Assembly: GCA_016721115.1 (NCBI GenBank)
Contig: JADKIW010000001.1
Span: 2,371,501 to 2,435,500, forward strand
Direction of reading: 5' to 3'
Length of the DNA: 64,000 nt
DNA from: Candidatus Defluviilinea proxima
GTDB taxonomy: Bacteria > Chloroflexota > Anaerolineae > Anaerolineales > Villigracilaceae
The position numbers and the translations under genes are program-made. The notes under the pieces are model-generated. The model ran no database searches, was not told the DNA's origin, and saw only the letters and a list, made by a program, of their open reading frames with translations. Positions within the stretch are counted from its first letter, which is position 1. Every line of letters starts with the position of its first letter. This document shows, in pieces, positions 42,525 through 50,767 of this stretch.

Positions 42525-43748
42525 ATTGTGTGTTGAGATGGGACCTGTGACACCGCGTGCCATTTGGAAAGTACCGCGGTTATGCTTTTTGGCTTGATAT
42601 AAGGCCGCATCCGCCGCGCGCAGAAGGTCAGGTCCGCTACGGGCATGGACGGGGAAGATGGCGATACCGCCGGATATCCCTAGTTTGAGTTTCTTTTTGT
42701 CTGGCAGAATGAATTTGAGTTTCTTCATGCCTTCCACGATCTTCTCTGTCACGATCTTGGCTGAGGATATATCTGATTGGGTCAGAATGAGAGTCAATTC
42801 GTCGCCACCGTAGCGCGCTAGAAAATCTGTATTGCGGACGCCACGTGCCATTTGCGAGAAGACCAATCGTAGAACATCATCGCCAACAGAGTGGCCGTAG
42901 GTGTCATTTATGTCTTTGAAGCCGTCGAGATCCATCATCACAACTGCAAAGGAGTAGTTGTTGCGGCGGGCGGATAGGACTTCCTCTTCGAGGCGTTCGT
43001 CCAGTGCGCGGCGGTTGGGGAGGCCGGTCAATGTATCGCTGTAAGCCTGACGACTGATCATCTGGTGAAGGTTGGCGTTTGAAATCGCAACGGCCGCTTG
43101 ATCTGAAAGCAGACTGAGTAAGCGCAGTTCAGAGGATGGGAATGGACCGCTGATCGAGCGTGCTAGATTCATCACGCCAACAACGGTCGAGCCGACTTTG
43201 AGCGGGATACTGATGATCGAGCCTTGCCATTCCTTTGGGGCATTGGCAAAGATGGGATGACTTTGCATATCCTCCACGATCATTGTTTCACCGGTACGAG
43301 CCACTGTATAGGTGAGTCCATTTGATCTTGGCGTGGACCATGCCTTGTTACGATTGCCATCTGAATCGAGCGCGGCACCGAACGACAGTTTGTGATTCTT
43401 ATACAGGAACATATTCACATCGCGCGCATTCATGATAAGGCGCATCGCTTCGGAGACGACCGCATCCAACACATCCGGCAAGTCGAGGCTGGATGTGAGA
43501 TTAATGCTCAACTTCTTGAGAGTATCGAGCTCTTCTGTTTGTTGTTTCAACATGGACAGTAGTCCATGGTTGTTGATCAATAGCTGTGGAAGGGCGTCCG
43601 CGTCCATTGCATCAGGAGAATATTTTTCTGCGGATGTAGTTAGGAGCGCAAGGAGTTTGACGAGGGTGTCTTTTTCATTGGCTGGAATGTTACTCTCATC
43701 TAATAATTGGCGGGCATTTGCCAGAATTTTGTAAATTTTTTCTTTCAT
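42510..43748 (-). CDS. GAF-GGDEF diguanylate cyclase
   Basis: About 412 aa. An N-terminal helical part precedes a GAF domain (about 90-245, LPDVLDAVVSEAMRLIMNAR, GSIISIPLKVGSTVVGVMNL) and a GGDEF domain. The active site is RYGGDELTLIL (GGDEL form, still active in known cyclases), and an RxxD inhibitory site (RNTD) is five residues ahead of it, so product feedback is expected. GTP to c-di-GMP. The start at 43748 is a choice: no ribosome site is obvious, and the ATG at 43766 falls in a TATAAT-like promoter box. With the HD-GYP gene at 23530 it gives the window both arms of c-di-GMP turnover. Confidence 0.9.
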   Translation of the reverse strand: MKEKIYKILANARQLLDESNIPANEKDTLVKLLALLTTSAEKYSPDAMDADALPQLLINNHGLLSMLKQQTEELDTLKKLSINLTSSLDLPDVLDAVVSEAMRLIMNARDVNMFLYKNHKLSFGAALDSDGNRNKAWSTPRSNGLTYTVARTGETMIVEDMQSHPIFANAPKEWQGSIISIPLKVGSTVVGVMNLARSISGPFPSSELRLLSLLSDQAAVAISNANLHQMISRQAYSDTLTGLPNRRALDERLEEEVLSARRNNYSFAVVMMDLDGFKDINDTYGHSVGDDVLRLVFSQMARGVRNTDFLARYGGDELTLILTQSDISSAKIVTEKIVEGMKKLKFILPDKKKLKLGISGGIAIFPVHARSGPDLLRAADAALYQAKKHNRGTFQMARGVTGPISTHNIGGE

Positions 43749-43854
43749 GATTTTTAATGATGTCATTATAGCAATTCGGCCATTTTCCAGTATTACATGC
43801 ACGTTACAGTGCCTGATGGGTTAAAATGGCTGTTACCTATATCTGGAGGATACA

Positions 43855-44640
43855 GTGTCTGATACCCCTATACCTGTCTCTGCAACCCCTTTGAAGCCGC
43901 GTTTGCGCGGTATTGTGATCGGCGCTTCTGATGGACTTGGCGCCGCACTTGCACGAAAACTTGCCCGCGAGGGATATACCCTCGCATTAATTGCCAGAAG
44001 TCAAGACAAGTTGAATTCCCTTTGTGACGAGATCAAAGCAGGTGGACAACATGCCATTGCTTGTGTGCATGATGTCAGTGAATATGATAAAGTGCCGAGT
44101 CTGCTTCGTAAACTTGTTGCTGAGTTGGGCGGCCTTGACCTGGTTGTCTTTGTCGCTGGCGTGAATTATCCGCCCGGTGGGATCGATAAATACAACTTTG
44201 AAAACGACCGCAAGATGATCGAAGTCAATCTCATCGGTGCGATGGCCTGGCTTACGCCCATTGCTGAAATGTTCCAATCTGCCAAAGCAGGTCAGATCGT
44301 TGGCATCGCATCTGTCGCGGGTGACCGTGGCCGTGTGGGCAACCCCGGTTATAACACATCCAAGGCAGGGCTGGCAACATATCTTGAGGCATTACGAAAC
44401 CGTCTGACACGCCATGGCGTTAATGTGTTGACGGTTAAGCCGGGTTTCTTGAAGACTGAAATGCTCAAAGCGGCGCAAGGAGCTACTCCATTTGCGATCG
44501 AGCCCGAAAAGGCCGCCGACGATATCGTCAACGCCATGAAGAAACGCAAACAATTGATCTATACTGCGCCTATCTGGCGCTGGGTCATGCTGGTAATACA
44601 GCATGTGCCATCGTTCATTTTCAGAAGACTATCTTTCTAA
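43855..44640 (+). CDS. SDR oxidoreductase, DprE2-like
   Basis: A 261-aa short-chain dehydrogenase. GTG start with GGAGG five bases upstream. Motifs: GIVIGASDGLGAALARKLAR (TGxxxGxG type), the FVAGVNYPPGG region (NAG position), and the active site YNTSKAGLATYLEALRNRLT (YxxxK). The C-terminal tail (YTAPIWRWVMLVIQHVPSFI) is hydrophobic and would touch the membrane, as in DprE2 of Actinobacteria. It lies immediately upstream of a DprE1-like FAD oxidase. Together they would epimerise a polyprenyl-phosphate ribose (2-epimerisation through a keto intermediate). This is an inference. Confidence 0.8.
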   Translation: MSDTPIPVSATPLKPRLRGIVIGASDGLGAALARKLAREGYTLALIARSQDKLNSLCDEIKAGGQHAIACVHDVSEYDKVPSLLRKLVAELGGLDLVVFVAGVNYPPGGIDKYNFENDRKMIEVNLIGAMAWLTPIAEMFQSAKAGQIVGIASVAGDRGRVGNPGYNTSKAGLATYLEALRNRLTRHGVNVLTVKPGFLKTEMLKAAQGATPFAIEPEKAADDIVNAMKKRKQLIYTAPIWRWVMLVIQHVPSFIFRRLSF

Positions 44641-44644
44641 AGGA

Positions 44645-44680
44645 AAGGTGACAGTCACTTTTGGAAGTGGCTGTCACCTT
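44645..44680 (+). terminator. Hairpin between the DprE2-like and DprE1-like genes
   Basis: 16-bp stem with one G-T wobble, AAGGTGACAGTCACTT / AAGTGGCTGTCACCTT, TTGG loop. It could be an attenuator within the operon. The GTGACAGTC core is shared with the hairpin at 38141-38169, so it may also be a repeat element. Confidence 0.6.
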
Positions 44681-44691
44681 ATATTCATACC

Positions 44692-46095
44692 ATGTCCCTT
44701 TCTCTCAGTACGTTCACAACGCTTGAAAACTTTGGCCACTCTTTAAAATCATCTTGTTATCGAATACAAGTTAAACAGGTCGAAGATATTCAAGAAGCTT
44801 TTCTCACTGCAAAGAAGCTCGGCCTCACCGTTACGGCGCGTGGCACGGGCATTAGTTATAACGATGTCTCGCTCAATGGCGGCGGCATTGTGTTGGATAT
44901 GTCGGGGATGAATCAGATTCTCGAATGGGATCCAGCTACCGGCTACGTCCGATGCGAGGCCGGGGTCACGCTCCAACAATTATGGCAAACGGTCGAGCCC
45001 GATGGTTGGTGGCCTCCTGTTGTTTCGGGTACGATGAAGACAACATTGGGTGGGTGTCTTGCCGCGAACATTCACGGTAAAAATAATTTCAAAGCGGGTC
45101 CCATCGGCGAGCATGTGACCGGGTTCACTGCGATCCTGCCCACTGGTGCGTTAATCACTTGCTCACCCAAAAAGAATGCGGATTTGTTCTACTCGATGAT
45201 CAGCGGACTTGGGATGTTGGGCATCTTCGTATCTGTGACCATGAAGATGAAGCGCGTCTATTCTGGACTGATAGCTGTGGACGCGCGCCCTGTGCCGAAT
45301 CTCCACGAACACTTGAGTGACCTACTTGAGAACGCGCCTCATTACGATTACATCGTGGGCTGGCTCGATACATTCCCCAGTGGAAAACATCTTGGCCGCG
45401 GACAGATCCATGCCTCGCGCAATTTGAAAGAAGGCGAAGACGCCAACGCACAAGAGACATTGCAACTCAAGTATCAGCACTTACCTGATCGTTTATTTGG
45501 TGTGATGCCTAAGTCGTTGTTGCATTACTTTATGAATCCATTTGTGAACAATGTAGGTTGGCGGGCGGTAAATATTGCCAAGTATGTTGCGAGCCAGCGG
45601 AAACATACGTTCCGTCAGTCACATGCGGAGTTTCACTTCTTGTTGGATTATGTCCCTGATTGGGAACGCTCGGTTGGGCGAGGTGGATTGATCCAGTATC
45701 AATCATTCTTACCGAAAGAGACTGCCGAAGATGCCTGGCGCGAGATGTTGCTTCTCTCACAGAAGAACGGACTGCCTTCTTATTTGGGCGTGACCAAACG
45801 CCATCGCCCGGATAACTTCCTGCTCACGCATGCCGTGGATGGCCTATCACTTGCAATGGATTTCAAAGTGACAGATAAGAACCGCGCAAGATTAGGCAAA
45901 CAATTGCAGGAGTTTGATCGTATCGTCCTTTCAGCGGGCGGGCGATTCTATTTTGCCAAGAACAGCGAGACCTCCGCCGAAAGCACGCGCAAGTTTTTAG
46001 GTGATGAAACAATCGCCAAGTTCAAGAAACTCAAGAAGCGTTGCGACCCGAACGGGTTGCTGGAGTCCGATTTGTATCGGAGAATATTCAAATAA
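44692..46095 (+). CDS. FAD-linked oxidase, DprE1-like
   Basis: A 467-aa VAO-type flavoprotein. FAD-binding half: LTVTARGTGISYNDVSLNGG, GIVLDMSGMNQILEWDPATG, EAGVTLQQLWQTV, and GGCLAANIHGKNNFKAGPIG, which matches the IHGKN block that holds the key His in mycobacterial DprE1. The C-terminal half holds the substrate domain and ends RCDPNGLLESDLYRRIF. With the SDR before it, it resembles the decaprenylphosphoryl-ribose 2-epimerase pair. Family paralogues (alditol oxidase, L-gulonolactone oxidase) are possible, but the block and the SDR neighbour favour DprE1. Confidence 0.82.
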   Translation: MSLSLSTFTTLENFGHSLKSSCYRIQVKQVEDIQEAFLTAKKLGLTVTARGTGISYNDVSLNGGGIVLDMSGMNQILEWDPATGYVRCEAGVTLQQLWQTVEPDGWWPPVVSGTMKTTLGGCLAANIHGKNNFKAGPIGEHVTGFTAILPTGALITCSPKKNADLFYSMISGLGMLGIFVSVTMKMKRVYSGLIAVDARPVPNLHEHLSDLLENAPHYDYIVGWLDTFPSGKHLGRGQIHASRNLKEGEDANAQETLQLKYQHLPDRLFGVMPKSLLHYFMNPFVNNVGWRAVNIAKYVASQRKHTFRQSHAEFHFLLDYVPDWERSVGRGGLIQYQSFLPKETAEDAWREMLLLSQKNGLPSYLGVTKRHRPDNFLLTHAVDGLSLAMDFKVTDKNRARLGKQLQEFDRIVLSAGGRFYFAKNSETSAESTRKFLGDETIAKFKKLKKRCDPNGLLESDLYRRIFK

Positions 46096-46098
46096 CAT

Positions 46099-46125
46099 GT
46101 AGGGACGGCGGCTGCCGTCCCCTAC
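46099..46125. repeat. Family B palindrome (imperfect)
   Basis: GTAGGGACGGC / GCCGTCCCCTAC with a 1-nt bulge, between the DprE1-like gene and lipB. Related to 3796-3823 and 54246-54279. Confidence 0.85.
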
Positions 46126-46135
46126 GATTTATATT

Positions 46136-46918
46136 ATGAATTTTATTGTTGAAGATTTGGGCCTGATCGAATATGAATCCGCGTGGAAGTTGCAGGAGCA
46201 ATATGCGACGGAGATCGCGGAGGGGAAGCGCTCGCCGACACTTTTATTGCTGGAGCATCCTCACGTATATACGTTCGGGCGGCGAGGAAAGCAGGAGAAT
46301 TTGTTGTGGGGCGAATCGCAACTCAAGGAAAAAGGGATTGCGGTCCATTGGGTGGATCGGGGTGGCGATGTGACGTATCACGGGCCGGGGCAGTTGGTAG
46401 GGTATCCGTTGTTGCCGTTGATTCCGTTAAGACCTGACAGGTCTTCACAGGAATCTAACGATCAAAGCATTGTGCCTTCCTATGCGCCCGACCCGACTCT
46501 CAGTACGATGAGACCTGTCAGGTCTGTACCTGATGCCGATTATGTTGGTTACGTCCGCAAGTTAGAGAAGGTATTGATCAGCACGTTGGCAAATCTCGGC
46601 ATTGTGGCGGGTCAACGCCTCGGCCTCACAGGCGTTTGGGTACAGGCGGATGTGTATTCACGTTGCACGCGTTGCAAGCCCGAAGACCGCAAGAAACCAG
46701 CCAAGATCGCGGCAATTGGTGTTAAAGTGGACGCGCGCGGCGTGTCACGTCATGGCTTTGCGTTGAATGTGAATCCAGACATGGACTATTGGGATGGTAT
46801 CATCGCGTGTGGGTTGCAGGATGAACCCATCGTCTCCCTCGCGGACCTGTTGCCTGCTCCGCCCTCGATGGAACGAGTCAAAGCGGAAGTGGTGAAAGCG
46901 TTTGGAGAGATATTCTGA
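46136..46918 (+). CDS. lipB: Octanoyl-[ACP]:protein N-octanoyltransferase
   Basis: A 260-aa LipB enzyme that moves octanoate from ACP to lipoyl domains of 2-oxoacid dehydrogenases and GcvH. Motifs: VYTFGRRGKQENLLW, VDRGGDVTYHGPGQLVGYPL, and the catalytic Lys190 and Cys225 in KIAAIGVKVDARGVSRHGFA and IIACGLQDEPIVSL. Between LPLIPL (about residue 98) and DYVGYV (about 136) it carries about 34 extra residues (RPDRSSQ...MRPVRS), encoded by two short palindromes and the DNA between them (46429-46525). The enzyme is otherwise complete. LipA is not in the window. Confidence 0.95.
   Translation: MNFIVEDLGLIEYESAWKLQEQYATEIAEGKRSPTLLLLEHPHVYTFGRRGKQENLLWGESQLKEKGIAVHWVDRGGDVTYHGPGQLVGYPLLPLIPLRPDRSSQESNDQSIVPSYAPDPTLSTMRPVRSVPDADYVGYVRKLEKVLISTLANLGIVAGQRLGLTGVWVQADVYSRCTRCKPEDRKKPAKIAAIGVKVDARGVSRHGFALNVNPDMDYWDGIIACGLQDEPIVSLADLLPAPPSMERVKAEVVKAFGEIF
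46429..46525. repeat. Family D palindromes inserted in frame in lipB
   Basis: Two short palindromes inside lipB: AAGACCTGACAGGTCTT (46429-46445) and AGACCTGTCAGGTCT (46511-46525). With the DNA between them they encode the extra segment of LipB. The frame stays open. Confidence 0.88.
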
Positions 46919-46984
46919 ACTGATGGGTGATTGAGAGGGGAAAGAAAAATTTGTAAATTTCATCATTCTTTTATAGGAGAATAT

Positions 46985-48409
46985 ATGGCTCAACCTCAAG
47001 CTAGAATTAATCGTAGGGATTTTCTGAAGTTGATGGGGACATTTGCGAGCGTAGCAGGGGCGTCAGTGGCGGTGACTGCTTGTGCGCCGGAACAGGTTCC
47101 AGGTCCAGACCCGACGCGGGTGGTTCCTCCTGTTGTCGATTCGACCAGCGTCCCGCCTGAGCCTGTTTTGCCGCCGGTTCCATTGGGGATCATCGCATTG
47201 AATCGCATGGGATTTGGTCCACGACCGGGCGATTTTGATGCATTCAATCTATTGGGCGGGACAGATGATGAACGTTTGCGTGCGTATGTTGCTCAACAAC
47301 TCAACCCTGATTCGATCGACGACAGTGATTTTGAAGCGCGTTATAACGCGGCAGGTTTCGAGACCTTACATAAAACGCAGGAAGAATTGTATTTTGACCA
47401 TATTGCCAATAACCCCTACGACTCGAACGATGATGCGTATTGGGATTGGTACAGCAAGCCAGCTCATGAGCTTGTGGATGCAACCTTTCTGCGAGCAGTG
47501 TATAGCAAGAAACAACTCGTAGAGGTGCTGGCAGATTTTTGGCACAATCATTTCAATGTCTATTTTTGGCAGGATGATGGTGTGCCGTTGCTGGTCTCAT
47601 ACAACCGTGACGTATTGCGTAAACATATGTTTGGTAATTTCCGTCAAATGTTGGAAGCAATTGCAACGCATCCATCCATGTTGTATTACCTGAACCAAAA
47701 CAATTCGTCTGATGCAGGGCCGAACGAAAATTTTGCGCGCGAGCTTTTTGAGTTGCACACGCTTGGGGCGGAGAATTACCTTGGGGTGCGCGACCCGAAT
47801 ACGGTCGAGAAAGATGCGAATGGCATCGCTATCGGGTATGTTGATAACGCGCCTGATCAACTCAAGCGTGTTGTAGAAGTGATCCTACTTTCACCTGAGT
47901 TCCGTGGATCATGGGGTGCAAAGATCAAACGTCCCATCGAAGCGGCGATCTCGATCATGCGCACTCTTAACGCAGACTTTACCAGATTACCCGGCGGCAT
48001 CCCGTGGATGTGCTCGATGATGGGGCAGCCCATCTTCGAACGCCGCCCACCGGATGGTTACCCAGATGTGAAGGAAGCCTGGGCCAATTCCATGTCACTG
48101 TTGTATCGCTGGAATTTTGCTGTGGGCATCTCTGAAAATTGGATGGACGACGAAGAGCAGGGACGCATCATCCGTACCGATATTCTGGGGCAAACACCTG
48201 TAGAGATTCGCACCGCTGAATCCCTTGCGGATTTCTGGATCCCTCGCCTTTTGAATCGCACCATGTCTGAAGCGGACCGTCAGGCCGTGATCTCGGTCAT
48301 GGCGCAGGATCATGGCCCGCAGGATGAACTTGATCAGGATCACATCAATTGGGTTTTGCCCGCGATGGTGGAAGTGATTCTCATGAGCCCCGATTTTCAA
48401 TGGAAATAA
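46985..48409 (+). CDS. Tat-exported DUF1800 protein
   Basis: A 474-aa protein. The start at 46985 follows a strong AGGAGAAT site. Twin-arginine signal NRRDFLKLMGTFASVAGASV, then VAVTAC, so it may also be lipidated. The body has the DUF1800 pattern: LGIIALNRMGFGPRPGDF at the start, WHNHFNVYFW, NFARELFELHTLGAENY and PEFRGSWGAKIKRPIEAAIS. DUF1800 genes are nearly always followed by DUF1501 genes, as here (75 bp away). The function of the pair is unknown; export in folded state is certain only as a prediction. Confidence 0.88.
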   Translation: MAQPQARINRRDFLKLMGTFASVAGASVAVTACAPEQVPGPDPTRVVPPVVDSTSVPPEPVLPPVPLGIIALNRMGFGPRPGDFDAFNLLGGTDDERLRAYVAQQLNPDSIDDSDFEARYNAAGFETLHKTQEELYFDHIANNPYDSNDDAYWDWYSKPAHELVDATFLRAVYSKKQLVEVLADFWHNHFNVYFWQDDGVPLLVSYNRDVLRKHMFGNFRQMLEAIATHPSMLYYLNQNNSSDAGPNENFARELFELHTLGAENYLGVRDPNTVEKDANGIAIGYVDNAPDQLKRVVEVILLSPEFRGSWGAKIKRPIEAAISIMRTLNADFTRLPGGIPWMCSMMGQPIFERRPPDGYPDVKEAWANSMSLLYRWNFAVGISENWMDDEEQGRIIRTDILGQTPVEIRTAESLADFWIPRLLNRTMSEADRQAVISVMAQDHGPQDELDQDHINWVLPAMVEVILMSPDFQWK

Positions 48410-48414
48410 TATTT

Positions 48415-48468
48415 GCTCACAGCGCCGTCCTCGGCGCTGCCCTTGTCGCCGAGGACGGCGATAAGAGC
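48415..48468. repeat. Family C inverted repeat between DUF1800 and DUF1501 genes
   Basis: Perfect 14-bp arms CGCCGTCCTCGGCG / CGCCGAGGACGGCG (48423-48436 and 48447-48460), flanked by GCTC and GAGC. Same core as the glpK-glpD repeat at 4627-4672. Confidence 0.88.
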
Positions 48469-48484
48469 GAAGGATAATAACTAT

Positions 48485-49711
48485 ATGCCCTCCCTCAAAT
48501 TTACTCGTCGACACTTCCTGCAAGGATGTTCCTCCGCCATTGCCGCACTGGCTGGCGCACGCCTTACCAACGCCGCATTTGCGCAACAGGATGACCCAAC
48601 TGATACGCTGGTCGTTGTCTTTTTGCGTGGCGGTTGGGACGCACTCAACGTTGTCGCGCCAATTGCTGGCGATGATCGCGGATACTACGAAGCTGCACGT
48701 CCCGATATCAAGATCACGAACCTGCTTCCTTTGAACGATCAATTCGGCATGCATCCTGCGCTCGCGCCGTTGCATGAACTGTATCAACAAGGAAAAATGG
48801 CCGCCATCCATGCTGTGGGGCTGAACTACGATACGCGTAGCCACTTCGATGCAATGGAATATATCGAACTGGGTACACCCGGTTCAAAGAGCACCACCTC
48901 AGGTTGGATCACACGTTATTTGCAAAGCACCGGCACAACATCCATTTTGCCTGCGCTTTCCACCGTAGGTGCTCCATCGTCCTTATTGAATTATGTTCCG
49001 ACCGTAAATCTCAACGACCCCGGCGATTTCTCGCAATGGGAGAACGGTCTGGCTGTATCTCAACAAAAAGCCCTGCGCCAGATGTACAACGGCGAAACCC
49101 TTCTGCATCGCGCTGGTTTGCGTACTTTAGAATCGCTTGATATTGTGCATCCGCTTGTGGAACAGGAATATCAACCGTCCAATGGCGCATCCTACAACGA
49201 CGATGAACTGAGTCAACAACTCAAGACTGTTGCCCGCATGATCAAATTGGATGCTGGCCTGCGTGTTGCTACAGTGGATTACGGCGGCTGGGACACGCAT
49301 GAGTACGAGACCGATGGCAATGGCGGGTACATCGCTGAACTGCTTGGCAACCTCGCCTCGGGCCTTTCCAATTTTTACCTCGATCTCGATTCGGGATACA
49401 CAGACCGCCTGTCAGTTGTTGTGATCAGCGAATTTGGGCGGCGCCTCGTGCAGAATGAAGATTACGGTACCGATCACGGTCACGGCAATGTTATGTTCAC
49501 ACTCGGTGGCGACGTCAACGGGGGGCAGGTTTACGGCACGTGGCCCGGTCTGCATAACGATCAGCTTTACGATCACGCTGACCTCGCCATCACAACCGAT
49601 TACCGTCAGGTCTTGAGCGAACTTCTCGCGCGGCGTTTGCGAAACACAAATGCGGGGACGATCTTCCCCGGTTTTGCTCCATCGGGTGAATTGGGAATCT
49701 TCCGCTCGTAG
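48485..49711 (+). CDS. Tat-exported DUF1501 protein
   Basis: A 408-aa protein from the ATG at 48485. Tat signal TRRHFLQGCSSAIAALAGAR with AFA cleavage-like end at about 35. The body has the sulfatase-like DUF1501 pattern: TLVVVFLRGGWDALNVVAPI, ILPALSTVG, TVDYGGWDTHEYETDGNGGY, VVVISEFGRRLVQNEDYGTD and a final HGHGNVMFTLGGDVNGGQVY block with the His/Asp ligands of the alkaline-phosphatase fold. Partner of the DUF1800 gene upstream. Its substrate is not known. Confidence 0.9.
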   Translation: MPSLKFTRRHFLQGCSSAIAALAGARLTNAAFAQQDDPTDTLVVVFLRGGWDALNVVAPIAGDDRGYYEAARPDIKITNLLPLNDQFGMHPALAPLHELYQQGKMAAIHAVGLNYDTRSHFDAMEYIELGTPGSKSTTSGWITRYLQSTGTTSILPALSTVGAPSSLLNYVPTVNLNDPGDFSQWENGLAVSQQKALRQMYNGETLLHRAGLRTLESLDIVHPLVEQEYQPSNGASYNDDELSQQLKTVARMIKLDAGLRVATVDYGGWDTHEYETDGNGGYIAELLGNLASGLSNFYLDLDSGYTDRLSVVVISEFGRRLVQNEDYGTDHGHGNVMFTLGGDVNGGQVYGTWPGLHNDQLYDHADLAITTDYRQVLSELLARRLRNTNAGTIFPGFAPSGELGIFRS

Positions 49712-49724
49712 TTGTGGAATAAAA

Positions 49725-49762
49725 AAACAGGCTTCGCGTCTTTTTGGACCCGAAGCCTGTTT
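49725..49762. terminator. Bidirectional terminator between DUF1501 and FTR1 genes
   Basis: Perfect 12-bp stem AAACAGGCTTCG / CGAAGCCTGTTT with a 14-nt loop, A/T runs on both sides; genes converge here. Confidence 0.85.
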
Positions 49763-49778
49763 CCGTTTCGATAAAGCT

Positions 49779-50630
49779 TTATGCCGCTGATTCAGCTGTC
49801 GCTTTGGCAGGGACCGTGTTCTCTCGTCTCCAAAAAATGAATGTGACGATGATATAGGCGAAGTAGGCGATCATCTCGGTGAGAGACGGGTTGCCGTTGT
49901 AGCCGAAGAGGGTCTTGAGTAATTGACCAACGACGGAATTTTCATCGAGGATCATGTTCACATCCCAAATATGTTCGACGATAACAGGGATCCAGCCGAC
50001 CTCGTTGAATTCATGGACGCCATGTGCTACAAGCCCAGCCGCGAACAGGATGAGCATAATGCCTGTCACTTGGAAGAAGCGACGCAGATCGAGGCGGAGT
50101 GTGCTGGCAAAAATAGTGTAGCCGAGTAATGCGGCAGTGCCGAGACCAAGGATCGTGCCAGCCAGTGTTTGGATGGTATTGGACATCAGTTGATTTGGAT
50201 CACCGGCGAAAAATGCGGCAGTGATAAAGATGGCAAGCTCCACACCTTCGCGGACAACCGCCATGAACGCCAGCCAGAAGACAGCACGTTTGCCGGTGGA
50301 TGAGGCGGCTTTGTTGACACCATCTTCGAGTTCACTCTTGAGGAAACGGGCTTGTTTGCCCATCCAGAAGATCATCCAGGTAAGGATGCCCGCCGCGATG
50401 AACATGGTGATGCCTTCAAAGATCTGTTCAGCGCCATCTTCAAGGGACATGCCAAAGCTGGTGAGCACTATAGCGGTAAGGATGCTTACTACGACCGCGC
50501 TCAATGTGCCGAGCCAAACGGACGAGGTAAGGTCGGTGCGACGGATCTTGCTGACTGCGCCAAGGACAATACCGATAATGAGGGCGGCTTCAAGGCCTTC
50601 ACGTAGGGACAATAAATAGGTTGCTAACAT
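49779..50630 (-). CDS. FTR1-family high-affinity iron permease
   Basis: A 283-aa protein with seven hydrophobic helices. The two iron-binding REGxE motifs are REGLE (residues 10-14) in TM1 and REGVE (127-131) in TM4. Known FTR1/EfeU proteins import iron together with periplasmic partners (EfeO/EfeB); neither is seen in the window. It is divergent from a DtxR-type regulator, and the palindrome at 50723-50745 lies between them, so control by iron is likely. Confidence 0.92.
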   Translation of the reverse strand: MLATYLLSLREGLEAALIIGIVLGAVSKIRRTDLTSSVWLGTLSAVVVSILTAIVLTSFGMSLEDGAEQIFEGITMFIAAGILTWMIFWMGKQARFLKSELEDGVNKAASSTGKRAVFWLAFMAVVREGVELAIFITAAFFAGDPNQLMSNTIQTLAGTILGLGTAALLGYTIFASTLRLDLRRFFQVTGIMLILFAAGLVAHGVHEFNEVGWIPVIVEHIWDVNMILDENSVVGQLLKTLFGYNGNPSLTEMIAYFAYIIVTFIFWRRENTVPAKATAESAA

Positions 50631-50722
50631 TCTCGTTAAATACTCCTATTGAGATGTGATTTGTCTAGTTGCCGATGTTATAATCTATAAAACTAGAAAC
50701 AACCATAAACTTGTTTGATATT

Positions 50723-50745
50723 ATGTTTCACCCAGGGTGAAACAT
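50723..50745. promoter_or_regulatory. Palindromic operator in the FTR1-DtxR intergenic region
   Basis: Perfect 23-bp palindrome ATGTTTCACCC-A-GGGTGAAACAT. It lies between the divergent FTR1 and DtxR-type genes and ends 22 bp before the regulator ATG. The size and dyad fit a DtxR/MntR box; it may serve both promoters. Confidence 0.8.
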
Positions 50746-50767
50746 TTTCGTATGTGGAGAGCGTTTG

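Noticed and set aside
48095..48844. A 249-aa minus-strand frame
   Set aside because: It spans two Tat-signal genes and a palindrome on the opposite strand and has no recognisable domain.
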